DNA of 64,000 bases, taken from contig JARLIY010000120.1 of assembly GCA_031291475.1 (NCBI GenBank), forward strand, positions 1-64,000, given 5' to 3'. The DNA comes from Xanthobacteraceae bacterium. Its GTDB lineage: Bacteria; Pseudomonadota; Alphaproteobacteria; Rhizobiales; Xanthobacteraceae. The notes beneath the pieces were generated by a model. That model searched no databases, was not told the DNA's origin, and saw only the letters and a program-made list of their open reading frames with translations. This document shows, in pieces, positions 1 through 8,603 of this stretch (its first letter is position 1; the number at the start of each line of letters is the position of its first letter). Made by a program: the position numbers and the translations under genes.

Positions 1-50
1 CTAGTGTCGAACTCGTAATTGGAGGCGTTGAAACAACAAGGAGCACTCCA

Positions 51-170
51 ATGACTGCCGCCCTGGAATATTTAGGCCGAATGACCGACCAGTTCTTCGA
101 GACGCAGATGCGCCGCGCGGCGCGCAAGATCAGCGCAAGGCTGCAACTGTTTCCGCATCATCCGGCGTAA
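51..170 (+). CDS. Small hypothetical protein, 39 aa
   Basis: This short reading frame opens with ATG about 6 bases behind a strong AAGGAG ribosome binding site, which is the main reason to believe it. The product begins MTAALEYLG, contains an amphipathic basic stretch (QMRRAARKISARL, about residues 19-31) and ends in PHHPA. It has no membrane segment, no cysteine and no domain I recognise. The length and basic centre recall small DUF1127-type proteins of alphaproteobacteria, but the diagnostic motif of that family is not evident. Its promoter would lie at or beyond the window edge. Function unknown. Confidence 0.5.
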   Translation: MTAALEYLGRMTDQFFETQMRRAARKISARLQLFPHHPA

Positions 171-326
171 TCGTCACGCCGCCAGCTGCCCCGCCAGGTC
201 TTGGAGATCTTTCGCCGCGATATCGACCGGCACGCTGGGCGCCGCTACACTTAGCGCGATGCCGAGCCGCGTGGCAAAGCGGCGTCGGGCGCCAGGAAGC
301 GGCAGCCGTTGATTCCGGGTAGCAGC

Positions 327-929
327 ATGTCGGAGCGTGAGCGATGGGAGACGCGATTTCGCGCTCCCGATTATCTATTCGGCAAGGCCCCGAACGCATT
401 CCTTAAACGCCAGGCACCCCGTTTGCGCGCCGGCGCGACCGCGCTGTCGGTGGCGGACGGCGAGGGCCGCAACGGCGTATGGCTCGCCGAGCAAGGCCTC
501 GACGTGCTCGCCATCGATTATTCTGCGACTGCGCTCGCCAAGGCGCGGGCGCTGGCGCAGGAACGCGGCGTACATCTCTCAACCGAAGTCGCCGATATCA
601 ATACTTGGCGCTGGCCGAAAGCCGCATACGATGCGATCGCTGCGATCTTCATCCACCTCGTCCCCGTTGAGCGGGAAGCGTTCTTTGCCAACGTCAAGGG
701 TGCACTCAAACCGGGCGGGCTTTTACTGATGGAAAGCTACCGGCCCGAACAGCTTAATTATCGCACCGGCGGGCCGCCGGACGCCGAACGCACCTATACG
801 CGCGAAATCCTCCACGCCGCTTTCGGCGACTTCGCCGAACTTGAGATTCGCGAGCATGACAGCATGCTCGACGAAGGCACCGCGCATGTCGGCACGTCGG
901 CGCTGATCGATCTCGTCGGCCGAAAATAG
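327..929 (+). CDS. Class I SAM-dependent methyltransferase
   Basis: A 200-residue soluble protein with a Rossmann-type methyltransferase fold. The glycine-rich SAM-binding motif is VADGEGRNG at about residues 42-50, followed by the acidic strand end VLAID, as in the TehB and thiopurine methyltransferase-like branch. A later PGGLLLMESY segment matches the post-motif III strand. The substrate cannot be told from the sequence. I chose the ATG at 327; an in-frame TTG at 309 is possible but less likely. The next gene starts 12 bases after the stop, so the two are probably cotranscribed. Confidence 0.8.
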   Translation: MSERERWETRFRAPDYLFGKAPNAFLKRQAPRLRAGATALSVADGEGRNGVWLAEQGLDVLAIDYSATALAKARALAQERGVHLSTEVADINTWRWPKAAYDAIAAIFIHLVPVEREAFFANVKGALKPGGLLLMESYRPEQLNYRTGGPPDAERTYTREILHAAFGDFAELEIREHDSMLDEGTAHVGTSALIDLVGRK

Positions 930-941
930 CAAGAGGACATC

Positions 942-1565
942 ATGGCCAAATCTACATCGTCGAAGCGCTCGCGCGCCAAACGAACGCCGCGCACTCCCGC
1001 CCCGCGGCTACCCGCAGTCGATATGGTCAACCTCACGGCCGAGCAGCGGGCGCTGGTCGCGGCGATCGAAGCGGGCCCGCGCGGCCGCTTCCACAACCAA
1101 GGTCCGTTCGCCGTCTATCTGCACGCTCCGGCTTACGGCCTGCTGACGCAGCAACTTGGCGGCCATCTTCGCTTCCACACCAGTCTGCCACCGCGGCTAT
1201 CCGAGTTTGCCATCCTGTGCACCGGCCAATACTGGAAGGCGCAATATGAGTGGCACGTGCACGCGGCCATCGCCGCACAGCAGGGCGTGAAGGAGGCAAC
1301 CATCCGCGCGCTGCAGGCCGAACGCGCAACGAAATCGGCGCCACGCGACGAGATGGCGATCTACGCTTTCGTCAAGGAGCTTTACGCCACGCGGCGCGTA
1401 AGCGATGCCGCTTATGCCCGCGTCCACAAATTTCTCGGCGATACCGGCATGGTCGAACTGGTCGGCATCCTCGGCTATTACGTCTTGGTATCGATGACGC
1501 TCAACGTCTTTCGCATGCCGCTGCCCGAAGGCGCGCCGCTGCCGTTTCGTGAGCCCAAGTCTTGA
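942..1565 (+). CDS. Carboxymuconolactone decarboxylase (CMD) family protein
   Basis: A 207-residue protein with a lysine/arginine-rich N-terminus (about residues 1-25), then an all-helical CMD domain. The core helix reads EFAILCTGQYWKAQYEWHVH, the pattern of CMD-type proteins. It has a single cysteine there and lacks the CxxC pair of AhpD-type peroxidases, so an AhpD antioxidant role is unlikely. AGAGGA lies a few bases before the ATG. It follows the methyltransferase by 12 bases. Family members include true gamma-carboxymuconolactone decarboxylases and many of unknown substrate; I cannot say which this is. Confidence 0.75.
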   Translation: MAKSTSSKRSRAKRTPRTPAPRLPAVDMVNLTAEQRALVAAIEAGPRGRFHNQGPFAVYLHAPAYGLLTQQLGGHLRFHTSLPPRLSEFAILCTGQYWKAQYEWHVHAAIAAQQGVKEATIRALQAERATKSAPRDEMAIYAFVKELYATRRVSDAAYARVHKFLGDTGMVELVGILGYYVLVSMTLNVFRMPLPEGAPLPFREPKS

Positions 1566-1592
1566 TAGCGACCGTTTCTCGGTAGCGGCCGG

Positions 1593-2147
1593 TCAGTGTT
1601 TGTCCATCTGCTGCATCATGCCGCCGTGGTCCATCATCATGCTACCGCCGGTGTTGGCCCCGGGAGCGGCTGCGCCGAGGGCCAGGACCGGGAATTCGAC
1701 CTTGACCGTGCCGGCCTTCTCGAATTGCAGCGTCGCCTCGAACGCGCTGCCCTGCTCCAGCGGGTGTTTGAGGTCGACGAACATTACGTGGTAGCCGCCG
1801 GGTTTGAGCGTAACGGTCTCGCCCGGCTTGATCTCCAGACCGCCCTCCACCGGTCGCATTTTCATCACGCCGCCTTCCATGGTCATGGAGTGGATTTGGC
1901 ACGCCCCGGCGGCGGCGCTTGAGGCGCAGCTTAGACGGTCCGGCGCAGTGCCGTTATTGGTCACGGTGAGATAACCGGCGCCGGAACTTGCGCCCTTGGG
2001 GGTCGCGCGCGTCCACGGGGAGTCGATGTGCATCGGGCCGACATTGTAGTCGGCGGCCTGCACGCCCAACGGTAAAAGCAGCGCCACCGCCAGCGCAGAG
2101 ACGGCGGCAAGGGCGCGACCGACATATTTCCGCGCGATAAGAATCAT
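1593..2147 (-). CDS. Periplasmic copper chaperone, PCu(A)C domain
   Basis: A 184-residue secreted protein. The N-terminus (about 1-31) is a signal peptide with cleavage predicted after VQA. The PCuAC fold carries the copper-ligand pattern of the family: a His-x-Met (HSM), further methionines (MTMEGGVMKM), then HVM near residue 120. The C-terminal tail is Met/His-rich (MMMDHGGMMQQMDKH), a likely extra copper-binding site. Such proteins deliver Cu(I) to cytochrome oxidase CuA/CuB centres or take part in copper homeostasis. No Sco partner is adjacent. It is divergent from the lipid A cluster, and the two share an intergenic region of about 170 bases. Confidence 0.88.
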   Translation of the reverse strand: MILIARKYVGRALAAVSALAVALLLPLGVQAADYNVGPMHIDSPWTRATPKGASSGAGYLTVTNNGTAPDRLSCASSAAAGACQIHSMTMEGGVMKMRPVEGGLEIKPGETVTLKPGGYHVMFVDLKHPLEQGSAFEATLQFEKAGTVKVEFPVLALGAAAPGANTGGSMMMDHGGMMQQMDKH

Positions 2148-2316
2148 GGGTTGCTCCTCGGGATACCCGTCCCCACGCCCTTTTGCTTGGATTTAGGACG
2201 GATCACGGCCGTGGGCAATGTGGCAAGTTTGGCGCGGCCGCGCATTGCGGCAGGGCGACGTTGAACTTGGCGGCATCCTTCGCTATACGGGCAGCCACAC
2301 TGGAGGGGTCCGCAGC

Positions 2317-2598
2317 ATGTCCGCCACGTTCGATAAAGTAGCTGAAATCATTGCGGAAACCTGCGACATTCCGCGCGAGAATATCAAGCCGGAAAGCCAC
2401 GCCATCAACGACCTTGAAATCGACAGCCTCGATTTCCTCGATATCGCTTTTGCCATCGACAAGACGTTCGGCATCAAGCTGCCGCTCGAGCAGTGGACCC
2501 AGGAAGTCAACGACGGCAAGGCGACAACCGACCAGTATTTCGTGCTCAAAAACCTGAGCGACGAGATCGACAAGCTGATCGCGGCGAAAGGCGCCTGA
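2317..2598 (+). CDS. acpXL: Very-long-chain acyl carrier protein AcpXL
   Basis: A 93-residue acidic acyl carrier protein. The phosphopantetheine attachment serine sits in EIDSLDFLD, the usual DSL motif. It is longer than housekeeping AcpP (about 78 residues) and has the C-terminal extension seen in AcpXL, the specialised carrier on which rhizobial 27-hydroxyoctacosanoate is built for lipid A. I chose the ATG at 317 into the 2.0 kb block ([12 protein letters not shown]) because it matches the family start. It is the first gene of a six-gene run ending with the lipid A acyltransferase, which supports the AcpXL assignment over a generic ACP. Confidence 0.9.
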   Translation: MSATFDKVAEIIAETCDIPRENIKPESHAINDLEIDSLDFLDIAFAIDKTFGIKLPLEQWTQEVNDGKATTDQYFVLKNLSDEIDKLIAAKGA

Positions 2599-2608
2599 GG
2601 CGCCGCCG

Positions 2609-3079
2609 ATGCGGTTCGAATATTTCCAGATGATCGACCGCGTCGTCGCGCTCGACGTTGAAGCACGCGTGGTTCGAACCCATTGCGCCGTGCCGCAACA
2701 GAACACCGTGTTCGAAGGCCACTTTCCCACCTATCCGCTGATGCCCGGCGCGCTGCTGCTCGAATGCATGGCGCAGACCACCGGCTGGCTGGTGATGGCG
2801 CTCTCCGGCTTCACCACCATGCCGTTTCTGATCGGCGTGCGTGACGCAAAATTCCGCACCGCGGTGTTTCCCGGCGACGAGCTCGAATTCGAAGGCGGCA
2901 TTGTGCATGAGGGCTCGGGCTTCACCGTCGCCGAGTGCAAAGGACGCCGCCGGGGCAAGGCCGTCTGCGAGGCGCAGATCACTTACCGCGTCATGGCCTT
3001 TCCCAGCCCGGAATTCCGCCAGGCGATTCTGCAACGGGCGGAACAGATCGAGGTTCCACTCAAGGAGCTCATCAAGTGA
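2609..3079 (+). CDS. 3-hydroxyacyl-ACP dehydratase, FabZ-like (FabZXL)
   Basis: A 156-residue hot-dog-fold protein. The catalytic His lies in EGHFPTYPLMPG and the catalytic Glu in LLECMAQ, both as in FabZ. It dehydrates 3-hydroxyacyl-AcpXL during elongation of the very long acyl chain. It lies 10 bases downstream of acpXL, and its TGA overlaps the GTG start of the next ketosynthase gene, so translation is probably coupled. The order ACP, dehydratase, two ketosynthases, dehydrogenase, acyltransferase is the known acpXL cluster of Rhizobiales. Confidence 0.88.
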   Translation: MRFEYFQMIDRVVALDVEARVVRTHCAVPQQNTVFEGHFPTYPLMPGALLLECMAQTTGWLVMALSGFTTMPFLIGVRDAKFRTAVFPGDELEFEGGIVHEGSGFTVAECKGRRRGKAVCEAQITYRVMAFPSPEFRQAILQRAEQIEVPLKELIK

Positions 3080-4263
3080 GCGGACGCCGCGAGGTGTGGA
3101 TCACCGGCGTCGGTCTTCTCACCTGCCTTGGCGAAGGGGTCGAGGCGAACTGGAGCCATTTGCAGCGCGGCGATCCGCCGCCCTATGACGACAAAAGCTT
3201 CGCGCCCTACATCGTGCATCCGCTGCCACCGGTCAATTTCGACAAGCAGATCCCGAAGAAGAGCGATCAGCGGCAGATGGAGCAGTGGCAGCGCATCGGC
3301 GTCTATGCCGCGGGACTGGCGCTCGCCGACGCCGGCATCGCCGGCAAACCCGATCTGCTCGACGTGACCGACATGATCGTCGCCGCCGCCGGCGGCGAGC
3401 GCGATGTGGTTGCCGACGCCGCTATCCTCACCGGCATGCGCAAGACGGCGGAGCGCGGCACGTTCCTCAACGAGCGGCTGATGAGCGATCTGCGCCCGAC
3501 TTTGTTCCTGGCGCAGTTGCCCAACCTTCTTGCCGGCAACATCTCGATCGTGCACGGCGTGGTCGGCTCCTCGCGCACATTCCTCGGCGAGGAGGCGGCG
3601 GGCGTCGACGCGGTGCGCATCGCTCAGGCGCGCATCGCCGCGGGCCAGAGCGAATTGACTCTGGTCGGCGGCGCCTACCACGCCACGCGCTGGGATGTCC
3701 TCCTCGTCTTCGAGCAATCCGGGGTGGCACTCAAGGGCGCCTTTGCGCCGGTCTGGGACCGCGGCCCGCAGGGCGGCATCGCGCTCGGTAATATGGGAGC
3801 ATTCCTCGTGCTTGAGAGCCGCGAGCATGCGCAAGCACGCGGCGCGCGAGCGCGCGGACGGATTTCATCGGTCGCTTCCGACCGTAACAAGCGCCAGAAG
3901 GGCGACATCGAGGCGACCCTCCTCCGCCAGTGGAACGCCATCGCCGGCCGGATCGACCGCCCGCAGGCCGCGGTGATTTCCGGCGCCGCCGGGCTGCAAC
4001 CGGCGACCGGGGCGGAGCATGCGACGCTTAAGGAAATTGGCCTTCCCGTCCGCAATACCGGGACGTATATCGGTCATGGCGTAGAGGCTCAATTCGTGGC
4101 CAATCTGGGGATTGCCACCGCCGTGCTCGAACATGGCACACTGTTCGCGCCGGCGGGAACGGGAGATATCGGGTCAAGCCCGGCCGATATTTCCCAGGTG
4201 CTGGTTACGAGCGTCGGCAATTGGCGCGGCGAAGCGCTGGCGCTGGTGGAACGGGTCGTTTGA
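3076..4263 (+). CDS. Ketosynthase-like protein without the catalytic Cys (FabF2XL)
   Basis: A 395-residue thiolase-fold protein of the KAS II type, starting with GTG at 3076 inside the stop of the dehydratase gene. Aligned by eye with the following gene, the nucleophile motif TACASG is replaced by LGEEAAG, and the first catalytic histidine motif NAHGTST is replaced by SGAAGLQPA. The second histidine is kept in YIGHG. Loss of Cys and one His means it should not condense acyl units by itself. It resembles the chain length factor of type II polyketide synthases, which pairs with an active ketosynthase. Known naming in rhizobia is FabF2XL; the heterodimer role is my inference. Confidence 0.85.
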   Translation: MSGRREVWITGVGLLTCLGEGVEANWSHLQRGDPPPYDDKSFAPYIVHPLPPVNFDKQIPKKSDQRQMEQWQRIGVYAAGLALADAGIAGKPDLLDVTDMIVAAAGGERDVVADAAILTGMRKTAERGTFLNERLMSDLRPTLFLAQLPNLLAGNISIVHGVVGSSRTFLGEEAAGVDAVRIAQARIAAGQSELTLVGGAYHATRWDVLLVFEQSGVALKGAFAPVWDRGPQGGIALGNMGAFLVLESREHAQARGARARGRISSVASDRNKRQKGDIEATLLRQWNAIAGRIDRPQAAVISGAAGLQPATGAEHATLKEIGLPVRNTGTYIGHGVEAQFVANLGIATAVLEHGTLFAPAGTGDIGSSPADISQVLVTSVGNWRGEALALVERVV

Positions 4264-4275
4264 GGGAGAGCATTA

Positions 4276-5553
4276 ATGGCCGCGGCAACGCGCGATAAAC
4301 AGGGCCGCCCCGTCGTCGCCGTCACCGGCATCGGCGTGGTCACCTCGCTCGGCGTCGGCAAGTCCGACAATTGGGTGAAACTAACCGGTGGCGTGTCCGG
4401 CATTCGGCGCATTTCGCGTTTTCCAACCGAGGGGCTGCGTACCACCATAGCCGGCACCGTCGACGACGTGTATCGCGATCAAATGTCGCCGGCGGAACTC
4501 TCCGAGCGCGTGGCGCTGCTCGCCGGCGAAGAGGCGGTCGCGGAATCCGGCATCGGCGCCAAGGGCCGTTTCCCCGGGCCGCTCTATCTCGCGCCGCCGC
4601 CGCTTGAGATCGAATGGTCGGACCGCATCAAGATGGCGGAGATGGCCGCGTCCACCGCCGACACCGGCTATCCCGATCTCATGCGCGTGGCCCGCGAATT
4701 CGCCGCCAAGCATGGCGCGTTCAAATTCGGCATCATCGGCGAGCACCTCGCCGAGCATTTCGGCACCGAGGGCTCGCCGGTCTCGCTCAACACCGCCTGC
4801 GCCTCCGGCGCCACCGCCATCCAGCTTGGCATGGACGCGATCCGGCGCGGCGATTGCCAGGCGGCGCTGGCCATCGGCGCCGATGCCTCGCTGACGCCGG
4901 AATCGCTGGTGCGGTTCTCGCTGCTGTCCGCCTTATCAACGCAAAACGATCCGCCCGAGCGGGCCTCCAAGCCGTTCTCCAAGAACCGCGACGGTTTTGT
5001 CCTCGCCGAGGGCGCGGCGGCCCTCGTGCTTGAAAATCTCGATCACGCCCGCGCGCGCGGCGCGCGCGTGCTCGGCATCCTCGAAGGCTACGGCGAAAAA
5101 TCCGACTCGTTCCACCGCACCCGGTCGAGCCCGGACGGCAAGCCGATCATCGCCTCGCTGCGCAATGCGCTCGCTGATGCCGGCGTCGGGCCGCAAGACA
5201 TCGATTACATCAACGCCCACGGCACCTCGACGCCGGAGAACGACAAGATGGAGCATCTCGGCGTTTCCACAGTTTTCGGCGAAAGTATGCGCGGCATTCC
5301 GATCTCTTCCAACAAATCGATGATCGGCCACACGCTGACCGCGGCCGGCGCCGTCGAAGCGGGGTTCACGCTCTTGACGCTGCAGCACCAGCGGGTGCCG
5401 CCCACCATCAATCACGCCATTCCTGATCCGGCGATTACGCTCGACGTGGTTCCCAATGTGGCGCGGGACGCCAAGCTGCGTCGCGCGATGTCCAATTCGT
5501 TCGGCTTCGGCGGCCAGAATGTCTGCCTGGTCATGGCGCTGGAGCCGGCGTGA
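4276..5553 (+). CDS. Beta-ketoacyl-ACP synthase II (FabF1XL)
   Basis: A 425-residue ketosynthase with the full Cys-His-His triad: Cys in NTACASG, His in NAHGTST and His in KSMIGHT. It catalyses condensation of acyl-AcpXL with malonyl-ACP in the very-long-chain pathway. An insertion between about residues 85 and 150, compared with housekeeping FabF, is visible. It begins 12 bases after the degenerate ketosynthase, the arrangement expected for two subunits of one enzyme. Its TGA overlaps the GTG of the dehydrogenase gene. Confidence 0.9.
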   Translation: MAAATRDKQGRPVVAVTGIGVVTSLGVGKSDNWVKLTGGVSGIRRISRFPTEGLRTTIAGTVDDVYRDQMSPAELSERVALLAGEEAVAESGIGAKGRFPGPLYLAPPPLEIEWSDRIKMAEMAASTADTGYPDLMRVAREFAAKHGAFKFGIIGEHLAEHFGTEGSPVSLNTACASGATAIQLGMDAIRRGDCQAALAIGADASLTPESLVRFSLLSALSTQNDPPERASKPFSKNRDGFVLAEGAAALVLENLDHARARGARVLGILEGYGEKSDSFHRTRSSPDGKPIIASLRNALADAGVGPQDIDYINAHGTSTPENDKMEHLGVSTVFGESMRGIPISSNKSMIGHTLTAAGAVEAGFTLLTLQHQRVPPTINHAIPDPAITLDVVPNVARDAKLRRAMSNSFGFGGQNVCLVMALEPA

Positions 5554-6635
5554 GCGGCGTCGCCGGAACGACCGTCGACGTCGCGCACCGAACCACCGAT
5601 CCGGTGTCCGCCATGCGTGCGCTCATGCTGATCGGCGATCGCAAGATCCTGCTGCGCGAGGTCGCGGCACCGCCAGCGCCCGCGGCCGGCGAAGTTCAGA
5701 TCGGCATCAAGGCGATCGGGCTCAATCACATCGATGTCTGGGGCTGGCGCGGTATGGCCTTCGCCAAGCGCAAGCTGCCACTCATCGTCGGCGCGGAGGC
5801 CGCCGGCGAAATTCGCGCCGTCGGCGCCGGCGTCTCCGATTTTCACGTCGGCGACCGCGTCGTCGCCTATGGCGGGCTCACTTGCGGGATTTGCAAGGCC
5901 TGCCGCGAAGGCCGCGACAATCTTTGCGAAGACGTGGCCGGCATCATGGGCTTCCACGTCGACGGCTTCGCCCGCGATCTCGTCAACATGCCGGCGCGGT
6001 TGACGATCCCGGTGCCGGCGGGCGTGAGTTTCCGCGACGCCGCCTGCGCGCCGATCGCCTTCTCGACCGTGCAGCACATGCTGTTCGACAACGCCAAACT
6101 CGAACCGGGCGAGACCATTTTGGTCCAGGCCGGCGGCTCCGGCATCGGCACCGTCGCCATCAAGATGGCAAAAGCCATCGGCTGCACCGTGATCACCACC
6201 GTTGGCGACGACGAAAAGGCCGCCAAGGCCAAGGCGATCGGCGCCGACCACGTCATCAATTACCGCACCGAGCGATTCGAAGGCATCGTGCGCAAGCTGA
6301 CCGGCAAGAAGGGCGTCGATGTCGCTTTTGAGCACGTCGGTCCCGACACGTTCAATGGGTCGCTTCTCTGCCTCAAGCGCGGCGGGCGGCTGGTCACCTG
6401 CGGATCGACCTCGGGTCAATCGACCACCATCAATCTGTTCCAGCTTTTCCTTCAGCAATATCGCATCTTCGGCTCGTTCGGCGCCTCCATGCGCAACATC
6501 CGCGAGAGCCTCGCCAAGATGGCTTCGGGCCTCCTGCCGGTGATCGACACCGAGGTCGCGCTCGCCGATTTCGAGCAGGGCCTCGCGCGGCTCGAAGGCC
6601 GGCAAGTGTTCGGCAAGATCATCGTCACGTTCTAG
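5550..6635 (+). CDS. Zinc-binding MDR alcohol dehydrogenase of the acpXL cluster
   Basis: A 361-residue medium-chain dehydrogenase/reductase. The structural zinc site is visible as four cysteines (CGICKACREGRDNLC, about residues 112-126), and the NAD(P)-binding Rossmann motif follows in VQAGGSGIGTVAIK. In the rhizobial acpXL cluster this gene (often called adh2XL) is thought to act as an enoyl reductase or in handling the omega-1 oxygen; which one is unsettled. The GTG start overlaps the preceding stop (GTGA). An internal ATG at 5613 is an alternative that trims the unstructured first 21 residues. Confidence 0.85.
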   Translation: MSGVAGTTVDVAHRTTDPVSAMRALMLIGDRKILLREVAAPPAPAAGEVQIGIKAIGLNHIDVWGWRGMAFAKRKLPLIVGAEAAGEIRAVGAGVSDFHVGDRVVAYGGLTCGICKACREGRDNLCEDVAGIMGFHVDGFARDLVNMPARLTIPVPAGVSFRDAACAPIAFSTVQHMLFDNAKLEPGETILVQAGGSGIGTVAIKMAKAIGCTVITTVGDDEKAAKAKAIGADHVINYRTERFEGIVRKLTGKKGVDVAFEHVGPDTFNGSLLCLKRGGRLVTCGSTSGQSTTINLFQLFLQQYRIFGSFGASMRNIRESLAKMASGLLPVIDTEVALADFEQGLARLEGRQVFGKIIVTF

Positions 6636-6710
6636 AACGCCATCGCCTTCCGGTCTTTCCTGGTGGAGCTGATCGGTATACCGGTTCTCATTTTTCCGGA
6701 TCATGCTCTG

Positions 6711-7610
6711 ATGAAACCGCGTTCCAAGTTTCTCGATGCGACGGTCGGCGCGCTCGCCGGCGGCATTTTGAACGCGGTCAAACACACCGACCGCAAACGC
6801 ACGGCCAATTTCGCCGGCGCGCTGATGCGCAGGCTTGGCCCGCTGTTTCCGGAGCATTACATCGGCCGCGCCAATCTGCGCGCCGCTTTTGCCGACAAAT
6901 CCGCCGCCGAGATCGAGCAAATCCTCGCCGGCGTGTGGGACAATCTCGGCCGCATCGTGGTCGAGTTCGCACACCTCGACGAATTTTCCATCGCCGGCGC
7001 CGGACCGGCGACGCCGGACGCCATCACTTATGCGCCGGAAACCGCGGAGCGCTACCTGCGGCTGATGCAAAGCGGTAAACCGATGATCTGTTTTGCCGCC
7101 CATCTGGCCAACTGGGAGCTGCCCGCAGTGGTGGGCAAGTTACTCGGCGCGCGCGCCGCATTGCTTTACCGACGGCCGAACGTCCGCCCGATCAGCGACC
7201 TTATCGTCAGGCTGCGTGAGCCGTTGATGGGCGAACTCATCCCCAGCGGGCTGGCCGCGCCGGTGCAGCTCGCGCGTCTTTTGCGCTCCGGCACCCATGT
7301 CGGAATGCTCGCCGACCAGCATTTCACCAGAGGCGTCGAGGTGATCTTTTTCGGCCGCCGCTGCATGGCCAATCCGCTGCTCGCGCTGCTCGCCCGGCAG
7401 ACCGAAAGCCCCATTCACGGCATGCGCGTGGTGCGCCAAGCCGACGGCAACAGTTTTTGGGGTGAGATCACCGAAGCCATCGAGCCGGCGCGCGACGCCG
7501 CCGGCCGCGTGGATATCGCCGGCACGATGCAGGCGGTCACGTCGGTGATCGAAGGCTGGGTGCGCGAGCATCCCGAGCAATGGCTTTGGCTGCATCGGCG
7601 GTGGCGGTAA
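6711..7610 (+). CDS. lpxXL: Lipid A very-long-chain acyltransferase LpxXL
   Basis: A 299-residue LpxL/HtrB-family acyltransferase. The catalytic HxxxxE motif is HLANWE, in the context CFAAHLANWELPA. It transfers the C28 acyl chain from AcpXL to the lipid A precursor at the inner membrane. The ATG at 6711 gives the typical family length; an in-frame GTG at 6663 would add 16 residues. Neither start has a strong ribosome binding site. It closes the acpXL cluster; the next gene is convergent. Confidence 0.88.
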   Translation: MKPRSKFLDATVGALAGGILNAVKHTDRKRTANFAGALMRRLGPLFPEHYIGRANLRAAFADKSAAEIEQILAGVWDNLGRIVVEFAHLDEFSIAGAGPATPDAITYAPETAERYLRLMQSGKPMICFAAHLANWELPAVVGKLLGARAALLYRRPNVRPISDLIVRLREPLMGELIPSGLAAPVQLARLLRSGTHVGMLADQHFTRGVEVIFFGRRCMANPLLALLARQTESPIHGMRVVRQADGNSFWGEITEAIEPARDAAGRVDIAGTMQAVTSVIEGWVREHPEQWLWLHRRWR

Positions 7611-7622
7611 GAAGCGCCGACG

Positions 7623-8603
7623 CTACAAGCCGCGCAGGAACGTGATCAGCAAGTCGTTGACCGCCGCGGCGCGCTCGCGCTGAATCCAGTGACCCGCGCC
7701 TTCAAGAATGTGGCACCCGCGAATTCCCGGCAGCACGGCTGAAAGCTGCTTGATCCTCGCTTCCATGCCCGGAAAACGCAGCACGTCGTCGCGCGCGCCG
7801 GCGATGAACAGCGACGGTTGCCGGATCACGCAGCCGCGCCACGGCGCCAACAACTCCGACGAGCGCCTGATGTTGCGGTACCAGTTCAATCCGCCGCGGA
7901 AGCCGGTTCGTTTGAACTCGGCCGTGACATAACCGAGATCGTTCTCGTCCAGCCAATTGGGCAGCCGCTCCGGCTCAACGGTGTTGGCGAGGATGCCGGT
8001 GCCGGGCGCCAATATTCCAGCCACGATTCGGTGCGGCCCGTCGCCCGACATGGTGAAATACATGCGCCGGAGCGATGCCTCCGCGTCGGCTTCGAGCTCG
8101 GCCTCGGCCACGCCGGGCTTTTGGAAATACTGCATGTAGAAAGTTTGCACGCCCTGTTTTTCCAAAATGCTCAGCAGATCGACGGGGGTCGGCGGCGTAA
8201 ATGGAACGCTCATGCCGACGACGGCCCGGAACATGTCCGCACGCAGCATCGCGGCGTTCCACGCCACCGGTGCACCCCAATCGTGTCCGACGATGACGGC
8301 CTCTTTCTCGCCGAGCGCCTTCACCAACTCGACCATGTCACCGACAAAATGGAGCATCGTGTAGGATTCGATCTCGGGCGGCGCGTCGGTGCCGCCGTAA
8401 CCGCGCATGTCGGGTGCGACAGCCCGGTAGCCCGCGGCGGCGAGCGCCGACAACTGGCTCTTCCACGAGCGCCAGGATTCAGGGAATCCGTGGCACAGCA
8501 GCACCAGCGGACCCGAACCTTGTATCGCAATTCGCGTGCGGATGTTTCCCGTCTGCACGACATCCAGGCGCGCTTCACCCGCATTCGCGATGGCAGACCT
8601 CAC
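7623..8603 (-). CDS. Alpha/beta hydrolase, epoxide hydrolase-like
   Basis: A 326-residue alpha/beta hydrolase. The oxyanion-hole motif is HGFPESW, the nucleophile elbow is VGHDWGAPVAW (Asp nucleophile, as in epoxide hydrolases and dehalogenases), and the late acid/His part ends in GAGHWIQRE. The WRSWKSQ and DMRGYGGTD segments are also typical of soluble epoxide hydrolases. I place the start at a GTG that overlaps the stop of the upstream flavin gene (GTGA), implying coupling. The upstream extension of the frame lies inside that gene and is not coding. The substrate is unknown. Confidence 0.82.
   Translation of the reverse strand: MRSAIANAGEARLDVVQTGNIRTRIAIQGSGPLVLLCHGFPESWRSWKSQLSALAAAGYRAVAPDMRGYGGTDAPPEIESYTMLHFVGDMVELVKALGEKEAVIVGHDWGAPVAWNAAMLRADMFRAVVGMSVPFTPPTPVDLLSILEKQGVQTFYMQYFQKPGVAEAELEADAEASLRRMYFTMSGDGPHRIVAGILAPGTGILANTVEPERLPNWLDENDLGYVTAEFKRTGFRGGLNWYRNIRRSSELLAPWRGCVIRQPSLFIAGARDDVLRFPGMEARIKQLSAVLPGIRGCHILEGAGHWIQRERAAAVNDLLITFLRGL

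Noticed and set aside
5412-7103. Long minus-strand frame opposite the lipid A cluster dehydrogenase and acyltransferase
   Set aside because: Composition is Gly/Asp/Arg-rich antisense; the plus-strand genes have clear catalytic motifs.
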